Assembly: GCA_012270625.1 (NCBI GenBank)
Contig: JAAXHZ010000386.1
Span: 1-6,946, forward strand
Source of the DNA: Dehalococcoidia bacterium
GTDB taxonomy: Bacteria; Chloroflexota; Dehalococcoidia; SAR202; UBA11138
DNA: 6,946 nucleotides
Direction: 5' to 3'
Below the pieces are notes generated by a model that saw only the letters and a list, made by a program, of their open reading frames with translations, was not told the DNA's origin and searched no databases. Positions within the stretch are counted from its first letter, which is position 1. Each line of letters begins with the position of its first letter. Shown here one piece after another: positions 6,088 to 6,946 of the stretch. The position numbers and the translations under genes were made by a program.

Positions 6088-6203
6088 GTGAAGTACTGAA
6101 CGATCTGGGTCACGTAAGCAAGATAGCGCCCTTGTACGTCTTTAATGTTCGTGTGACCGATACCCGAGAGGACGTGTCAATCACAGCCTTAGTTGAACCT
6201 TCG

Positions 6204-6249
6204 GTGTCGGATCAGAGATTATCTACCACTGCACGAACATCGGCATGAC
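6204..6249. repeat. Right 46-bp direct repeat, covering the 3' end of dnaN
   Basis: Identical to 2876-2921. Bases 6223-6249 are exactly the last 8 codons of dnaN (VMPMFVQW) plus the TAG stop, and 6204-6222 are the 19 bp after it. It would be the copy that keeps the clamp gene whole after integration. Confidence 0.95.
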
Positions 6250-6946
6250 GACGTGCGTGTATGTGTGGGTCTCGGAATCGGACGCGGGCTTGATGACGCC
6301 AGGGCTTGACGGAGTCGTAGTTTCGAGTGCGACTTCGTCGTCGCCCAAGGCGTCTAGAACATCGCTGAGAAATCTGCTGTTGAAGGCAATCTTGGCGTCT
6401 TCGCCTTCGATCTTGGCGTCTATCTCGCCGACGTTGTCTCCCAGCTCTTCAGCCCTCGAAGATACCGCCAGCTTGCCTTCGTCCCCATCATTGCCCGCTG
6501 TCATGTTCAGACGGACGATCCCAGACCCATCGCGCGCGAACGTCGCCGCTGCCCTCGTGGCCTGTGTGAACGACTCGTGGGCAACGACCACTCTTGTCTC
6601 ATAGGATTCGGGTATCAACTGTCTGAAGTTGGGGAACGTGCCCTGTACGAGCTGGGAAACCAGTTCTACGTTGTCGAGCCTGAACAGAGCCTGGCTCTTC
6701 TGCGGAGTGACCGTGAACTCAACCGGGTCTGACTGGGCGCTGATGAGACGGCCCACCTCTTGCAGCGCGCGAGCGGGAACTGTGAAGCTGATGTCCTCTG
6801 AGATCGGCTCTGCGAGCTTTCCATCATATACTGCCAGCCGGAAGCCGTCGGCTGCGGCGAACGTGAAGCTGTCTCCTGACATCTCGACCTTGATTCCGGT
6901 CAGGACAGGGCGCGAGTCGTCTGTCGCTGCGGCGAAAGCGACCCTG
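6223..6946 (-). CDS. dnaN: DNA polymerase III beta subunit (sliding clamp), C-terminal part
   Basis: The beta clamp is a ring-shaped dimer that slides on DNA and tethers the replicative polymerase and repair proteins. The last 240 codons are visible, read from the window edge (first full codon at 6945), with roughly the first 130 residues missing. Diagnostic parts, in order: RVAFAAATDDSRPVLTGIKV, the ADGFRLAVYD strand, LVQGTFPNFRQLIPESY at the domain 2 boundary, ATFARDGSGIVRLNM, IAFNSRFLSDVLDALGDDEV, SSPGVIKP and the closing YTHVVMPM. These last segments form the partner-binding pocket and are intact. The protein ends MPMFVQW, two residues longer than the usual MPMRL-like end, and this tail is encoded inside the 46-bp repeat. 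Island genes lie downstream on the same strand, so read-through from dnaN could reach them. Confidence 0.97.
   Translation of the reverse strand, partial: RVAFAAATDDSRPVLTGIKVEMSGDSFTFAAADGFRLAVYDGKLAEPISEDISFTVPARALQEVGRLISAQSDPVEFTVTPQKSQALFRLDNVELVSQLVQGTFPNFRQLIPESYETRVVVAHESFTQATRAAATFARDGSGIVRLNMTAGNDGDEGKLAVSSRAEELGDNVGEIDAKIEGEDAKIAFNSRFLSDVLDALGDDEVALETTTPSSPGVIKPASDSETHTYTHVVMPMFVQW

Larger units (their letters stand above)
5551..6203. other. 653-bp island segment without an intact recognised gene
   Basis: This lies between the Swt1-like HEPN gene and the right repeat and should hold the promoter of the HEPN gene. It contains short protein-like pieces in broken frames. On the minus strand, a 33-codon frame (5659-5558, with LWEDTQLIETLYEFGD) ends 7 bp before the HEPN start, and a TTG-started frame (5871-5668) precedes it. 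On the plus strand are a short frame with a strong ribosome binding site (5862-6008) and a frame-broken piece (5951-6087). Bases 6152-6183 carry TGTGA and TCACA arms that could pair across about 22 nt. I see no integrase, tRNA or repeat array. Confidence 0.5.
2876..6249. mobile_element. Integrated HEPN gene island at the 3' end of dnaN
   Basis: Two perfect 46-bp direct repeats bound 3,282 bp of unrelated DNA placed exactly at the end of dnaN, leaving dnaN readable through its stop. One repeat plus the interior is a 3,328-bp unit, the size that excision would release. The interior has lower GC in the rows sampled (about 47-52%, against 57-70% in flanking gene rows) and carries accessory genes: two HEPN proteins, a partner protein and an Ig-like/helical protein. 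This resembles the product of site-specific recombination into a gene end, as in many genomic islands. No tyrosine or serine recombinase, transposase or replication gene is visible, so it would be a decayed element or one mobilised in trans. An assembly join through the 46-bp repeat is the main alternative. Confidence 0.6.

Noticed and set aside
5922..6113. 63-codon minus-strand frame in the right arm
   Set aside because: Random-looking composition, no binding site, and opposite to better plus-strand candidates.
2922..6181. TGTCAAT near both inner ends of the island (2922-2928 and 6175-6181) as recombinase arm sites
   Set aside because: Seven matching bases at unequal distances from the repeats are easily chance.
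2876..6249. Transposon-type insertion with inverted ends
   Set aside because: No terminal inverted repeats were found, and a 46-bp duplication is far longer than transposase target duplications.
1..6946. tRNA genes, CRISPR arrays, riboswitches
   Set aside because: No cloverleaf with a terminal GTTCRANYC-like arm, no regularly spaced repeats and no recognised aptamer were seen on either strand.

Overview
The window reads as bacterial chromosome from a GC-rich organism interrupted by a compact foreign island. The flanks carry the end of RNase PH (rph), an amidohydrolase, a phosphotriesterase-family hydrolase and most of the DNA polymerase sliding clamp (dnaN). The protein sequences and mixed GTG/ATG starts with strong Shine-Dalgarno sites would fit an uncultured Chloroflexota-like bacterium. 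That placement is a guess from general similarity and nothing here proves it.

Layout, left to right. Positions 2-217 (+) are the C-terminal 71 codons of rph. Positions 214-1458 (-) are a complete 414-aa amidohydrolase that overlaps rph tail to tail by 4 bp. A 273-bp divergent intergenic stretch holds a good promoter and ribosome binding site for the next gene and a GC-rich palindrome. Positions 1732-2832 (+) are a complete 366-aa phosphotriesterase-like hydrolase. Positions 6223-6946 (-) are the last 240 codons of dnaN, which originally probably faced the phosphotriesterase gene at close range.

Between these last two genes sits the most interesting feature. A perfect 46-bp direct repeat (2876-2921 and 6204-6249) brackets 3,282 bp. 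The right copy is the 3' end of dnaN: its last 8 codons, the stop, and 19 bp beyond. This is the arrangement left when an element integrates site-specifically into the end of a gene and restores that end. The target here is dnaN rather than a tRNA gene, and no integrase or transposase is visible inside. Rows I counted inside are about 47-52% GC, against 57-70% in flanking gene rows.

All well-supported island genes lie on the minus strand, in the same direction as dnaN. First comes a Swt1-like HEPN protein with an intact R-x4-H motif (from 5550). It runs into a second frame (4954-4220) encoding an Ig-like beta domain plus a helical tail; adding one T on the coding strand at 4955-4957 would join them into a single 443-aa protein. 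Further on is a 120-aa protein with a DYLRI core (3855-3493), overlapping by 14 bp a 157-aa HEPN protein of the YYALFH / ADY type (3506-3033). The last two look like a two-gene module, perhaps toxin-antitoxin or defence; that is inference from HEPN biology and gene overlap. The right third of the island (5551-6203) has no convincing intact gene, only short or frame-broken open segments.
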